NCBI GenBank assembly: GCA_902651635.1
Contig: CACRSC010000002.1
Coordinates: forward strand, 446,837 to 510,836
DNA: 64,000 bases
Direction: 5' to 3'
Source of the DNA: Mastigamoeba balamuthi
Lineage: Eukaryota > Evosea > Mastigamoebida > Mastigamoebidae
In this document: positions 1 through 11,900 of the stretch, piece after piece
Position numbering within the stretch: the stretch's first letter is position 1
Layout of the letters: every line of letters starts with the position of its first letter
Translations under genes and position numbers: made by a program
Notes under the pieces: model-generated
Databases searched by the model: none
What the model saw: only the letters and a program-made list of their open reading frames with translations
Told to the model about the DNA's origin: nothing

Positions 1-547
1 TTCAGTCGTTAAAGCACCCGGGGGAACATTTTCACCCGGACGGGGCGCCAGTCTTTGAAACCCAGCGTCTCTCAACGCAGCTCGACTCGTGCATACAATC
101 CTATCCTACGTAGCGGCGAACCGCCAAATTGCCAGGCAAATCCGCTGGGTGCAGATGGTGCCTCTGCACTCGACAGCGAGCTTGCATTGTTCGTGCGCAC
201 AGATGCAGCACGGAGCTGCTGTTGGTCATTGCCGGCCTGAGCTGCACTGCCACGCCCCGAGGGCAGTGCCCTGCCCCCTCGTCTCCTCATTCCGCCAGCA
301 CACCACTCAGAAACCACTCGTTGCACTGCAATGCCGCCGCTCGGGAGCTACCCGCTGACGAGGATGTGCGTGTCCGCACCCCCGTGCCCAAATGGGGCAG
401 AGGGCCGGACAATCCACAGCTGATTCCCCTCGTGCGTGGCAGCGGATAATATCTCGATCCCCGCAATATCCGGGACCACTGCACTGGCAACCACGCAATC
501 ACGCGGACCGCTCGCGGGCACACAGGCACACTTGCGGAGCATCGCCC
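1..547. other. Leading intergenic stretch
   Basis: No coding or RNA feature is recognisable here. The short frames on both strands have no family resemblance and end at random. The last part should hold the promoter and 5' leader of the first TMEM62-like gene, but no convincing TATA box is visible. Confidence 0.5.
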
Positions 548-3500
548 ATGGCCCTGGCGGCAGCAGCAGTGCGACGCAGGGCGTGGCAGGGGGCCCTGGT
601 GCTGTGCAGGCACGCAGCCCTCGCCCTGGCCCTCCTCGTCGTCGCTGCGCTGCTCGCAGACGCTGCCCCCGAGCGCCACGTCACGGGGCGCGGCAGGGCG
701 GTGCCCGGGGAGCACAGGGGCGCGCCCTTGTGGCTGCTGCAGGCGTCGGACCTGCACATACGGGGCAGCAGCGGCGACTCCCTGCGGGCACGTCGTCCCC
801 CCGTCGCCCCTCTGCCCTCCCCTGCTTCTGCTGTGCTCCCTGCGCTCCCTGTGCTCCTCCCTCTCCACTGCCCTCCGCTGCTCTGCTGTGCTTCTCGTGT
901 CCTCTGCCCTCCGCTGCTCTGCTCCTCCTCCACACTGCCATCCCCTCCTCTCCACTGCCCCCACTGCTCTCCTCTGCCCCGTGTGTTCTCTGCCCCTCCC
1001 ACGCCCCATCCCCGCTGTCTCTGCTCTCCCCCGGGCCTCTCCGCTCCGCTGTCTGCTCGCCTCTGCGGTTGCCTGCGCTGCCAACTGCGCTGCACTGCCG
1101 CTTTTCCGGCCCCGACAGTGACGTCACTGGTGCTGCGTTTTCCTCGGAGGACACGTGTCGGGGCCACTCGGGCATTCGTGCGCGCGCTGTGTTGTTCATG
1201 TCCCGAAAAGGCGGGGCGCTCTCTGTGCCCCCTTGTAGTGCTCTGAGGCTGTGCGCTGACTGCGCTGCATGTGTGTGCCGCTGCCACAGAACTTCCAGAG
1301 GTTTCTGGCAGAGGTCGTGGCCGCGGTGAGGCCGAGCTTCGTGCTGGTCACCGGCGACATCGCCGACTCGCGCAAGAACGAGCTGGCCGCCCAGCAGCAG
1401 GAGGACCAGTGGCGGGCGTACCGCGACGCCCTCGTGGGGCACTTTGGCGCGCTGCCCAACGCTTCCTACTGGGTCGAGATCCTCGGCAACCACGACAGTG
1501 CGCTCCACTCCTGCCTCCTCATTCCCGAGCTGTGTTTGTTTTTGTTTGCCTCTGCTGCCCTGTGGCCCTGCGGGGGTGGTGTTGCTGAGTCAACTGCATT
1601 GCGGTGAGCTGCGCAGTGTACAAGGAGGTGGGGAGCGGGCAGAAGAGGTACCCGCTGCTGTACACGGTGGGCAAGCAGGCCCTCTACGAGCCCCTCCGCC
1701 ACTACGACGTCGTGACGCCGTCGCCGTTGGGCGTAGGTAACGTCACCTACAAGTTTCTTCTCGCCAATACAGCGTACGATACCATTGCCCCCATTTTGTT
1801 CAGTTGACTCTCTGTGACCGCTCCCTCGTGCTCCCGTTTTGCTGTTGATATCCGTGTTCTGCTATCGCTCGTTAATCAATTGATTTGCTCCTTGCCACTG
1901 GTTCTGAGCGTCTCCTGTTGGTTTGCCCCGTAGGCCTCGAGTGCCGTGGCAAAACATCATGGGCGAGATGCACAGGGGCGACTCCAGGGCGCTGGGCGAT
2001 GCCGTGCGCGCGAGCACCGCTGACCTGACGGTCGTCGTGGCGCACCACACGATCGGCGCGACGGGCCAAGACCTCGTGCGCGACGCCACGAGCAACATGG
2101 GCGGCATCCCGCGCTCGTACGCGTACCACCTCGCAGGCCACCTGCACCTCGTCTCGCACTCGCGGCACCGCAACGGGCCCCTGGAGCTCGTGGCCAGCGC
2201 ACTGAAGCTGGGCCAGTACCGCCTGCTGGCGCTGGACAGCGGGAGGATGACGATCAGGGACACGGAATTGGGCGAGTGGCCCCTCGTGCTCGTCACGAAC
2301 CCCAAGAGCGCAAAGTTCCTCAGCGCCGACGAGCCCGCTCTGTCGCGGTCGCCCAACAGCACGCTGCGCATCCTCATCTGGAACGACAGCCCCATTGTTG
2401 GCGTTGTTGTCAAGGTGCGTTTCAATCGCTATGCACTCGGAGTTTAGACTTCGTTTTTTATTCTCTGGTGCAACTGCGGAGGTGTGGTCGCGCTGCTTTC
2501 TTAAGGCTGACCCACGCTGCCACGACCAGATCTCCGGTGAGGTCGTTGCGTCAGGGGTCTACGCAGAGGGCGAGCACACGTCGCCCGTGTACGTGTTCCC
2601 CTGGGACGCCTCCTCTGTGCCCGGCGGGTCCCACAGGATCGAAGTTGTCGTCGCCGATAGCGCGGGCCACAACCGCAGCAGCACCGACTGGTTCTCGCTC
2701 GACGGGACGGTCGTGTCGACAGAGACGGCGACGTCGTACGCCATCAGGATGCGCATCCTGGTCAAGGGGTGGTCCATCTGGTTCATGCTCTACGCCCTCG
2801 TCTTCGTCTTCTTCGTCGCTGGGTCGCTGGCCTTTGGCCTGCTGGTTAGGCGGTGGGGCGGTGCCGAGAGTCCCACTCTGGACAAGGTGGGCGCTGCGTT
2901 TGGGCCGGTGGCTGTGGCGTGGATCGTGTCGTACGAGTCTGGGAGGAGCACGCTGGACGAGTACTTTGAGGCGGAGAAGCTCAACTGGGCGCAGAAGCTG
3001 CTGGCCATCAGCACCTGGCAGTTTCAATACTCAATGGTGTGTGTTCACAGCATCCACCCCATGGTGGTGATGCTCGCCTGCTCTCTTGTTCATGGTGGCA
3101 AAAGTGTGCTGTGTCACTATAACTAACAACTGTGTTTTTGATCTTCAGTGGCAGATGTCGTTCATCCCGGCGTGGAGGAGGGCTGTCTACTGCGCGATTG
3201 CGGTGCTGCATGTGGCCGTGCCCATCTGCTTCAGCCCGTACCCCACTGGTTGGGCTGCGACGTGGCCCTGGGGCACCGTCGTCGACCACGCGTACCACCA
3301 GAGCGAGTGGGGCATGGCCTTCTCCATCCTCTTCTGCGGCGGCGTCTTCTACCCAGCGCTCTCCATCGACGCCTCCCGCTCCCACAACAGGTGCCTACTG
3401 TGTGTTACCCACCCGTGTATCAGCTGACTTTAATAATGAAAATTCATTTGCATATTTTATCTAAGGGGAATGTGTGGAAACTGAGTCGATTGAATTGTGC

Positions 3501-3896
3501 ACGCGCAGGGAGAGGAGGCCGGGGGCGTACCACTGGATGCTGCTGGTGCTGGCGATGCTGTGCGCCGCCGTCGTGGTGTTCGGCATCGGCGCTGTGTTTG
3601 AGGGCTACTCGCTGCTGCTGTCGCCGATGCTCTGGAGCTGCGTCGCGCTGCTGGCCCTCTGCTGGCACCTGACGCTGCGCCCCTTCTACGCCCTCTGCCG
3701 CCGCACCGCGCAGGTGGCCCAGCAGGCGCACCCGCAGCCCGGCAGCGCCACGCAGGTCGAGATGCTCCCCTGCGCGACCCCTCCCACAGAGGCCCCGCCT
3801 GCTGCTGGTGCTGCTGGTGCTGCTGGTGCTGCTGCCCCCTCCTCTCCGCCGCCAGCACCGGAGACAGCAGCAGCGCCAGCCGTCTCCGATGTGTGA
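548..3896 (+). CDS. TMEM62: TMEM62-like transmembrane metallophosphoesterase, copy 1
   Basis: A calcineurin-type phosphoesterase domain on the lumenal or outer side is followed by a beta domain and several C-terminal membrane spans; substrate unknown. Exons that keep frame are 548-787, 1290-1497, 1617-1773, 1934-2414, 2530-3036, 3149-3390 and 3509-3896, giving about 740 residues. A signal-anchor (HAALALALLVVAALLA) follows the start. Metal-site motifs are SDLH, VTGDIADS, GNHD and AGHLH. The stretch GEWPLVLVTNPKSA and the HRIEVVV...SAGHNRSS segment are typical of TMEM62 rather than of generic phosphoesterases. The first intron begins with GC rather than GT; only that donor joins DSLR to NFQRFL in frame. 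The tail is low-complexity Ala/Pro. A second copy follows 222 bases downstream. Confidence 0.88.
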
Positions 3897-4118
3897 TTGA
3901 AGTTGCGAGAAGAGCAGCTTGTGCAGACATGAGTGCACAGGCACGGCAGAACAGGAACACATACGCGTATGGCAGATATTTACTGCAGATTTTTCTCCCC
4001 CTTTTTTCCTCCCAGAATTTCTATTTCCCGAACCCGCCGGAGAAGATACGCGGATCTTTCTCCTCACTGCACTGCAGCTCAGTTTTGCGTCAGGGCACCT
4101 GCAGAGGCCTCTGGGTCG

Positions 4119-7100
4119 ATGGCTGCGCAGCACGCGGCGTGGGACGCGGCACACCAGGTGTGCAGGCACGCGGCGCTCGTGCTCGCGCTGCTCGTCGTGA
4201 CCGGGCTGCTCGCCGTCGCTGCCCCCGAGCGCCACGTCAGCGGGGGGCGTAGCGACGCCGGCGCCGACGGCGGCACGCCCCTGTGGTTCCTGCAGGTCTC
4301 GGACATACACATCTCGCGGCTGCGGGCCACGTCACTCAAGGCACGTGGCACAGGCGCCGTCGCTGCCCTCTGTCGCCGCTTCTCTGCACCGCTTTTTTCC
4401 CCCACTCGGCACCGGTGGGTTCGATGGCGTCAATGAGAGGGGCGCCGGTGTCCAGTGCCGTGCTGCTGTCTGCTGCAGAGGCACCTGAGTGGCCCTGGGA
4501 GCAGTGGGCCGCCCCTGCTATGGCCGTGGGCGTGTGGCTGTGGGGTGTCGTGCCACCGAGCATTCGGGGCAGCAGAGCGCACGAGGCTGACCGTGTCTGC
4601 TGCGGTGGCTGTGCGCTCGTGGGATGTCGCACAGAACTTCCAGAGGTTTCTGGCAGAGGCGGTGGGCACGCTGAGGCCGAGCTTCGTGCTGGTCACCGGC
4701 GACATCGCCGACTCGCGCATCAACGCGCTGAGCCCCGAGCAGCACGAGGACCAGTGGCGGGCGTACCGCGACGCCCTCGTGGCGCACTTTGGCGCGCTGC
4801 CCAACGCCTCCTACTGGGTCGAGGTCCTCGGCAACCACGACAGTGCGCCCCTCGGCTGTATCCCCTCGTGTTCCCGTCGGGTCGGCTGATTCAATTGCAT
4901 TGCACAGTGTACAACGAGGTGGGGAAGGGACAGAAGAGGTACCCGCTGCTGTACACGGTGGGCAAGCAGTCCCTCTACGAGTCTCTACGCCACTACGACG
5001 TCGTGGCGCCGTCGCCTTCGGGCACGCGCAACGTCACCTACAAGTTCCTGCTCGCAGACACGGTGTAAACGACCCTCTTCGATTTCGCCCTTTGGTTTTT
5101 TTCAAGTCGATACCCTTTTTGTCCAATTCAATTATTACTCAATTCATGTCCTGACTGGCACGCTGCTCGAAAGGCCGCGAACGCCGTGGCAGAACATCAT
5201 GGGCGAAATGAGCAAGGACGAGTCGAGGGCGCTGGGAGACGCCGTTCGCGCGAGCACCGCTGACCTGACGGTCGTTGTGTCGCACCACACGATCGGCGCG
5301 ACGGGCTACGACCTCGTGACGGACCTCACGCACAATATGGGCGGCTTCCCGTGGTCCTACGCGTACCACCTCGCCGGCCACCTGCATTTTGTCGTGCATG
5401 CCCGCCACAGGTCTCCAGTTTTCTCTTGTTGTCACTTTGCTTTTTTTTTGTTATTTGTTGTTTGTTGTTGCTCTTTGTTTAATTACGAGTGCTTGTTTGT
5501 TTATCAGTAGATGGCGTGTGCTGCTTTGTTTTGAATGACTGAGTCCCTTCTGAAATTGCTTATTTGATGGCAATTGCTTTTTCTACTTGCGCAGGAAAGG
5601 CCCTCTGGAACTCGTGGCCAGCACGATGAAAGTCGGTCAGTTCCGAGTGGGTGCGCTGGACAGTGGAAGAATGACTGTTAAGGATACAGAGCTTGGGAAG
5701 TGGCCGCTGGTGCTGGTCACGAACCCCAAGAGCGCCAGGTTTCTCTGCAAAAACGAGCCCGCCCTGTCACGGTCAAAGGCGAGCACGCTGCGGATGCTTA
5801 TCTGGAACGATAACCCTATCGTGAGCGTTGTTGTCAAGGTAAGCGTCAGTTTATCAAGCCATTTGACTGTGTGGCTCTGAGTATTTCTAACACTGCCTTC
5901 GTGTTTCAAGATAACCGGTGAGGTCGTTGTGTCGCGGGTCTACGCAAAGGGCGAGCACACGTCGCCCGTGTACGTGTTCCCCTGGGACGCCTCCGCTGTG
6001 CCCGACGGGACCCACAGGATCGAAGTGGTGGTGACAGACAGCGCGGGCCGCAACAGCAGCAGCACCGACTGGTTCTCGCTCGACGGGACGGTCGTGTCGA
6101 CAGAGACGGCGACGTCGTACGCCATCAAGATGCGCATCCTGGTCAAGGGGTGGTCCGTCTGGCTCATGCTCTACGCTCTCGTCTTCGTCTGCTTCGTCGC
6201 TGGGTCGCTGGCCTTTGGCCTGCTGGTCAGGCGGTGGGGCGGCGTGCAGAGCCCAGTGCTGGACAAGTTGGGCGCTGCGTTTGGACCAGTGGCCGTGGCG
6301 TGGATGGCGTCGTGCGAGTCTGGGAGGGCCACGCTGGGCGAGTATTTCGAGGCCGAGAAGCTCAGCTGGTGGCAGAAGCTGCTGGCCATCAGCACCTGGC
6401 AGTTCCAGTACTCGATGGTGAGTGGCTGTTGGGTACCCATTGTCTGACTTCGGTTTTTTATCTCTGGTTTCAGTGGCAGATGTCGTTCATCCCGGCGTGG
6501 AGGAGGGCTGTCTACTGCGCGATTGCGGTGCTGCACGTGGCCGCGCCCATCTGCTTCAGCCCGTACCCCTCTGGCTGGGCTGCGACGTGGCCCTGGGGCT
6601 CCATCATCGACAGTCACTACCACCAGAACGAGTACGGCATGGCCTTCTCCATCCTCTTCTGCGGCGGCGTCTTCTACCCCACGCTCTCCATCGACGCCTC
6701 CCGTTCGCACTGCAGGTCCCGCCGCCCCTGCCCCCGCTGTGCTGCCCGCCTGACGTGCCGCGCGCAGTGAGAGGAAGCCGGGGGTGTACCACTGGCTGTT
6801 TCTGGTGCTCGCCATGGCCTGCGCCATCGTCATTGCGTTCGGCATCGGCGCGTGGCCCGAGGGCTACTCGCTGCTGCTGTCGCCCATGGTCTGGAGCACC
6901 GTGGTGCTGATGGCCCTCAACTGGCACCTCATGCTGCGGGCGCACGGCATCTGCAAGTGCAGGCCCCGCCCCTGGGAGGACAGCCCGCTCGAGGCCGAGA
7001 TGGCCGAGCGTTCTGCAGCCCCGACCCCTGCGCAGAGTGCTCAGAGCTCCGCTGGCCCTGCTGCTCCCGCCCAGCAGCCACTGCCGGCGGAGTCGGAGGA

Positions 7101-7131
7101 GTCGCTGCCCGACAGAGGCCACACAGAGTAG
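4119..7131 (+). CDS. TMEM62: TMEM62-like transmembrane metallophosphoesterase, copy 2
   Basis: Tandem paralogue of the preceding gene with the same predicted activity and topology. Exons that keep frame are 4119-4340, 4635-4842, 4908-5064, 5174-5410, 5595-5838, 5911-6417, 6474-6715 and 6768-7131, about 726 residues. Internal exons have exactly the same lengths as in copy 1 (208, 157, 507, 242 bases). The one exception is the 481-base exon of copy 1, which is here cut by an extra intron at 5411-5594. Motifs SDIH, VTGDIADS, GNHD and AGHLH are kept, so the active site looks intact. The first intron again has a GC donor (AAG|GCACGT). The membrane region (GWSVWLMLYALVFVCFVAGS and later helices) is well conserved, while the C-terminal tail diverges. 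Confidence 0.88.
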
Positions 7132-7239
7132 CAGAACAGCACAGGCAACACCGCAGAAGGGAAAATGAAACCAGACCGAGAGCGCAGAGGAGATGGATGT
7201 ATGGTCGGTCTTTGGTCGTGGGCAGCCTAGTTTCCGAAA

Positions 7240-7325
7240 GCTCCAGTAGCTCAGTTGGTTAGAGCGTGGTGCTTATAAACGCAGCAGAAACGCTAAGGTC
7301 GTGGGTTCGATCCCCACCTGGAGCA
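7240..7325 (+). tRNA. tRNA-Ile(UAU) with a 12-base intron
   Basis: A full cloverleaf can be drawn. The acceptor GCTCCAG pairs with CTGGAGC, and A is the discriminator. The D arm is GCTC...GAGC. The anticodon stem TGGTG pairs with CGCTA, allowing wobbles. The loop CTTATAA has anticodon TAT at 7274-7276. The T arm is GTGGG-TTCGATC-CCCAC. A 12-base insert after the anticodon sits at the usual position of a nuclear tRNA intron (37/38). It lies 108 bases downstream of the second TMEM62-like gene on the same strand. Confidence 0.93.
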
Positions 7326-7614
7326 ATCATCTTTTTTCTCTGTGTGCTCCGGCTGCTGGCCCCTGCTGCCTGTCCGTCGACCGGCCTGGCTGTCTCTGCC
7401 TTCCCGGCGCTGTGTGCGCGCGTGCACGACGCAGGACCTGGGCTTTATTTAGCGCTGCGGAATCAGTGGATGTTTGCCGATTATGGCCCCCCCACAGCAA
7501 CCGAAACCGAACTCGATAGAAAAGCCGCATGCAGCATTATCTATCGTCTGTCAATCTGCTGCTGCATTCTCTCTAGAGCCTGGCACCAGTGCTGCTGGCT
7601 GAGCGCTCGCCGGT

Positions 7615-8169
7615 ATGAGGAACCCCCTCGCCACCTCGTCGTGCTCGTCCGTCACCACCAACTCCTCCTCCAACTCCTCGTCGTCGTCCTCCTCGTCCTC
7701 CTCGTCCTCCTCGTCGACTGCGTCGTTCTCGCGGCTGCGGCCCTTCTCGGCGTCGTCGTCGGCGTCGTCGACGTCGTCGGGGGCCACGTGGGACGCGTGG
7801 CTGCGCTCCAAGGTCTCGCAGGAGCGCCGCGACCGCCGCGACGCCCGCCAGGCCGCTGCCGACGACCGCCGTCGCCGCGCGGCCCTCGAGGAGGCCCGCC
7901 AGGCCCAGGAGGCCGCCCGCAGGCAGCGCGAGGCCGGCTGGGACCTCCACGTCGTGGCGCTGCCCCTGCGCCGCGGCTCGTGGCAGGCGAGCGTCGTCAT
8001 CAACGCCGGCCACCCCGACGCCCACGCCCACCTCCTCGACTCGGTCCGCTCGACCCTCTACCCGCGCGCCCCCCAGCGCCCCGTGTCGCCGTCGCTGTCA
8101 CCGTCGTCGTCGTCGTCGTCGTCAGAGAGGGTCGGCAGGCAGCGGAGCGCGTCGGTGGGCGACGCCTGA
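7615..8169 (+). CDS. Hypothetical Ser-rich, coiled-coil protein
   Basis: Single-exon frame of 184 residues, not recognised. A poly-serine N-terminus (residues about 10-55) is followed by an Arg/Ala/Glu-rich helix likely to form a coiled coil (QERRDRRDARQAAADDRR, then EEARQAQEAARRQREAGW). Next comes a short segment that looks folded (WDLHVVALPLRRGSWQASVV) and then a second Ser-rich tail. The opposite strand is also open but would give a lopsided acidic protein. The plus strand is preferred because the helix and the WDLHVV segment look like real protein. Repetitive TCG codons make both strands easy to keep open, so the call is moderate. Confidence 0.45.
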   Translation: MRNPLATSSCSSVTTNSSSNSSSSSSSSSSSSSSTASFSRLRPFSASSSASSTSSGATWDAWLRSKVSQERRDRRDARQAAADDRRRRAALEEARQAQEAARRQREAGWDLHVVALPLRRGSWQASVVINAGHPDAHAHLLDSVRSTLYPRAPQRPVSPSLSPSSSSSSSERVGRQRSASVGDA

Positions 8170-8965
8170 GGGTGAGAATAGGAGCAGGCGAGCGTGTCTG
8201 CTTCGGGGAGGTCGTCGTGTTTCATCGTGTTTTGGTAGAGTTGCGGCGTGTGTACTAATAAGAGCATGAAGGGCCGCTCGCGCTCCAGAGACGGCTCGTG
8301 TGCACCCGAGGAACATCGGAGCGATTCCGCATCCGGCGCGGGCGCGTCTTCGCGGCTCCCCGCTGCGGTTTTTGGTGAAGGAATAGAAAAAACGCGGTGA
8401 CGGCAGCGGGGGGATTGTCGCCAGTGTGCGATCGATCGGCCAGCCGGCTGCGATGGAAGAGAGAAGAAGGGGGCTGTGGGTGTGGGCCCCTTCGGCCCGC
8501 CTCTGCCGGCCGTTCTGCCACGCCTTCTGCCACGGCCCCCCACGCCTCGGCGATCTCGCCCGCCCCCCCTCGTCCGCCGGGGGGGGACTGCGCTGCGCAA
8601 TCGACTCGGGCCCCGCGATTGGCCGCCAGCGCTGCCAGAGCCTCCCCGCAGCCCCGCCGCCGCCGTGCGCCCCGTCCGGGAGCCCGCCGCTCCGCCCCCG
8701 CTGGCCGCGCGGGTCGGGAGACCGTCGCCGAGGGCCCCGGCAGAGGCCCTGCCGCCAGCTCTCGGGGATGCGCTACAAGTGGCTTTTCCCGCACATTATT
8801 CGCGCATGAACAGAAAATTCGGTTGTGGTGCACTGTACGCACGTACGTGTGCACCGAATATCAAGACATCAAGCGGCTGGTCCGCATCTTGCGCCCCCTT
8901 TTTTCTCTTTTCCACGCGTCTTTGCGCCAACCCTCCGCGCGGCCCGCGCCAGCACCGAACACGCC
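8170..8965. other. Intergenic, upstream of receptor kinase
   Basis: About 800 GC-rich bases with no recognisable gene. Open frames on both strands are compositional. The last 100 bases include a pyrimidine-rich stretch (CCCCCTTTTTTCTCTTTTCC near 8895-8915) just before the kinase start, which may mark its transcription start region. Confidence 0.4.
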
Positions 8966-11900
8966 ATGCGCCGCGCCGCCCTGATGGTGCTCGTGCCGCT
9001 CGCGGCCACGCTGGTGCGCCCCTCCCGTGGCCCCCGATCCCCGCTGGGCAACTGCATTTTCGCGCGGGTCTCTTTTTCGCCCCGTCGACGCCGTCAGAGA
9101 GCCCAGTCGCTGCAGCCGCTCTGTCCCTGACGACGCCCCACCGTCCCTCTCTCTCCCCCCAAGTGCTGCGCAGAGCAGGGGGAGGGGCAGCAGCTGGGGG
9201 AGCAGCAGCGGCTGCCGCCCCTGGACGTGCGGATGGAGGGCGAGGGGCCGGTGGTCCTGGGCGGCGTCGTCAACGGGTCGTTCGACGCGCTCAGGGACCC
9301 CGAGGCCGCCGTCGTGCTCTCGCCCTGCAGCCCCGCGCGGCTGCACTGGCGCGCCACCGGGGGCAGCGGCAACCTGAGCTACGTCGTGGCGACGGCGTTC
9401 ACCATGTACAGCACCGAGGGCAGGGCCTCCATCCTGGGATCCGCCACCACGATTGAGGGCCTCCCCACCTCGGGCTCCCTCTCCCCCGACGGCCACGACG
9501 TGCGTCCCCCTCTGCCCTCTGTTGCCGCTGTGCTGCGGTGCTTGTCCGCTCGCTCTCGGTGTGTGCGCGTGTGTGTCGTCGTCGTCTGCTGCTGTGTAAG
9601 CGTTGCTTTTCCCTCGGCGGGCCCCACGTGGCTTGTTTCGTGTTTTCCCAGGGCCTGGGGGGCGTTGGGGGTCCGTCCCCCCTGGGAGGCGAGCGTTGCC
9701 GTTTTGCTTCTCTCGTGCACCAGACATTTCCGTTGGCTTTTCGGTACCGCCTTCCCCCTTTTGACGTCCTCCGCTCCTCCGCTCCTGCCCCTCGCGTCTG
9801 CTCGCTCCCTCGCCTCCCCTGCTCCGCTGGGCCCCCCACGCAGTGGTCGGTCAACGTCACGTGCGCCGACAACTTCGTGGGGATCTTCGCGCTGGCCGTC
9901 AGCACGCGGTCGGTGGCCACGGGCGAGCAGTACGCGCCCGTCGAGCTCGCCTGGCGCTGGCGCTGCCACAAGCCCGGCTGCCCCGCCGTCTGCTGGCAGC
10001 ACGGCACCTGCAAGTACGCCCCCTCCCTCGAGGCACTGCTGTGGCTCACTGCTGGCTCACGGCTCGCCTCCCTTCCCTACCGCAGCCAGTTCGAGGGCAA
10101 GTGCGTCTGCCAGCCGCACTGGATCGGGCCCACGTGCCAGGTGCGCCTCGAGAGCGCCGCGTGGGACGGCGAGGCGTTCAGCGTGTGCCCGTTCACGCAG
10201 CTGAGCCTCAGCTTCACGGTGCCAGTGTACCCGGGCAGCGCCGGCTGGTTCCTCGTGACGCACATCGACGCCTACAAGTACTGGGCCTACTGGGAGTCCC
10301 GCAGCAACACGTACCCCGACGGCAGGAACGAGTCGGCCGGCGCCTACACGGGCGCCCTGACCTTCCCCGTGGCGCTCTTCCCCGTGCCCGACAACTACCT
10401 CTTCACCATCTACCTCTGGAACAACTACACCGAGTACATCGTCGCCCCCTTCGTCGTCCGGCCCTGGTCGCACCCCGCCTGCCTCCCGCCCGGCACCGGC
10501 AACGCCAGCAGCGTCCTCTGCGACAGCGACGCCGAGTGCGGGGCCCCCGAGCACGGAGCCTGCGACGCGGCGACGGGGCAGTGCGTGTGCCGGGCGCTGA
10601 GGTTCGGGCACGACTGCTCGCGCGGGTGCGGGCTGGCGAGCGGCGACGCGGTGCTGACGGGCGCCGCGGGCGTCGTGACGAGCGACGAGGGAGCCCAGTC
10701 CGAGTCGGACGCGTTCTACGCGCTCAGCGACAACTGCTCGTGGGTCATCGACCCCGCGGGCGACGCCGACACGATACGGCTCGAGTTCGAGTGGCTGGCG
10801 CTGGGCATGGACGACAGCCTCTCGGTCTACAGCGGCGCCCGCAGGCTCGAGGTCTTCGAGCACACGCCGCCGCCGCCCGTGCGCCGCACGTACAGGAGCG
10901 GGCGCCTGCGGCTGGTGCTCGTCAGCGACCACAAGACGACGGCCGCGGGGTTCCGCCTGCGCTACACGTCGTCGCACAGCCCCATGTCCGCGAGCCTCAA
11001 GGTCGCCATCGTGCTGCCCACGATCCTCGGCGTCGTCATCGTCGCGGGCGCCGGCACCTACGTGGCCAAGCAGCTCGCCGACAGGCGCAGGGAGCGGCGC
11101 CTGCGGCTGCTCTCGGCGCCCCCGGAGCTGCTCGACGCGCGCGAGGCCACGGAGGCCGACAACGAGGCGCTGGCGCGGGCGCTGCTCGAGCGCGGCATCA
11201 CGCTCTCCAAGACCTCGCTCGACTTTGGCCTGCAGAGCGAGGCCTTCCCCGTGCTGCGCCAGATGTGCGACACGCTGCTCGTCCGCAACTGCTCGTCGCG
11301 GTCGCTCGCCTACGTCGTCTACGTGCCCAGCGCGCCCGAGTACTTTGAGATGTCGTTCCTGCCGGGCAGGGGCACCGTCCGCCCGCACCACGGCATCGCC
11401 CTCGGCGTCTCGTTCCGCCTGCTGCTCACCACGCGCGTCGACCGCCGCGTCAAGATCGTCTTCACCGTCGGCGGCGAGTCGCTCCCCGTCTACGTCGACC
11501 TCGCCCTCGAGGGCGCCATCTCCGACCGCCTCGACCCCGCCGAGATCACCCTCGAGCCCGCCCCCCTTGGCTCCGGCGGCTTCGGGTACCGAGCCTCCCC
11601 CTCTTCCTCCTCATCCTGACGTGGAGCACGCAGGGCGGTGTACAGGGGGATCTACAGGGGGAGGGACATCGCGGTCAAGGTGCTGCGGAGGCAGGCGCAG
11701 CTCGAGGAGAGGCAGCTCGAGGCGTTCAACAAGGAGATCGACCTCTACCGGCGCCTGCGCTGCCCCTACATCGTCGACTTTGTGGGCGCCTCGCACGTGC
11801 GCGACAAGCTCTGCCTGTGCACCGAGCTCATGGAGTTCGGCAACCTCGAGACGCTCATCTTCCGCTTCCACATCCCCGACATCTTCAAGGCCAAGGTCTG

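Noticed and set aside
10057-11391. Minus-strand frame of 444 codons
   Set aside because: Antisense of the receptor kinase ectodomain and membrane region.
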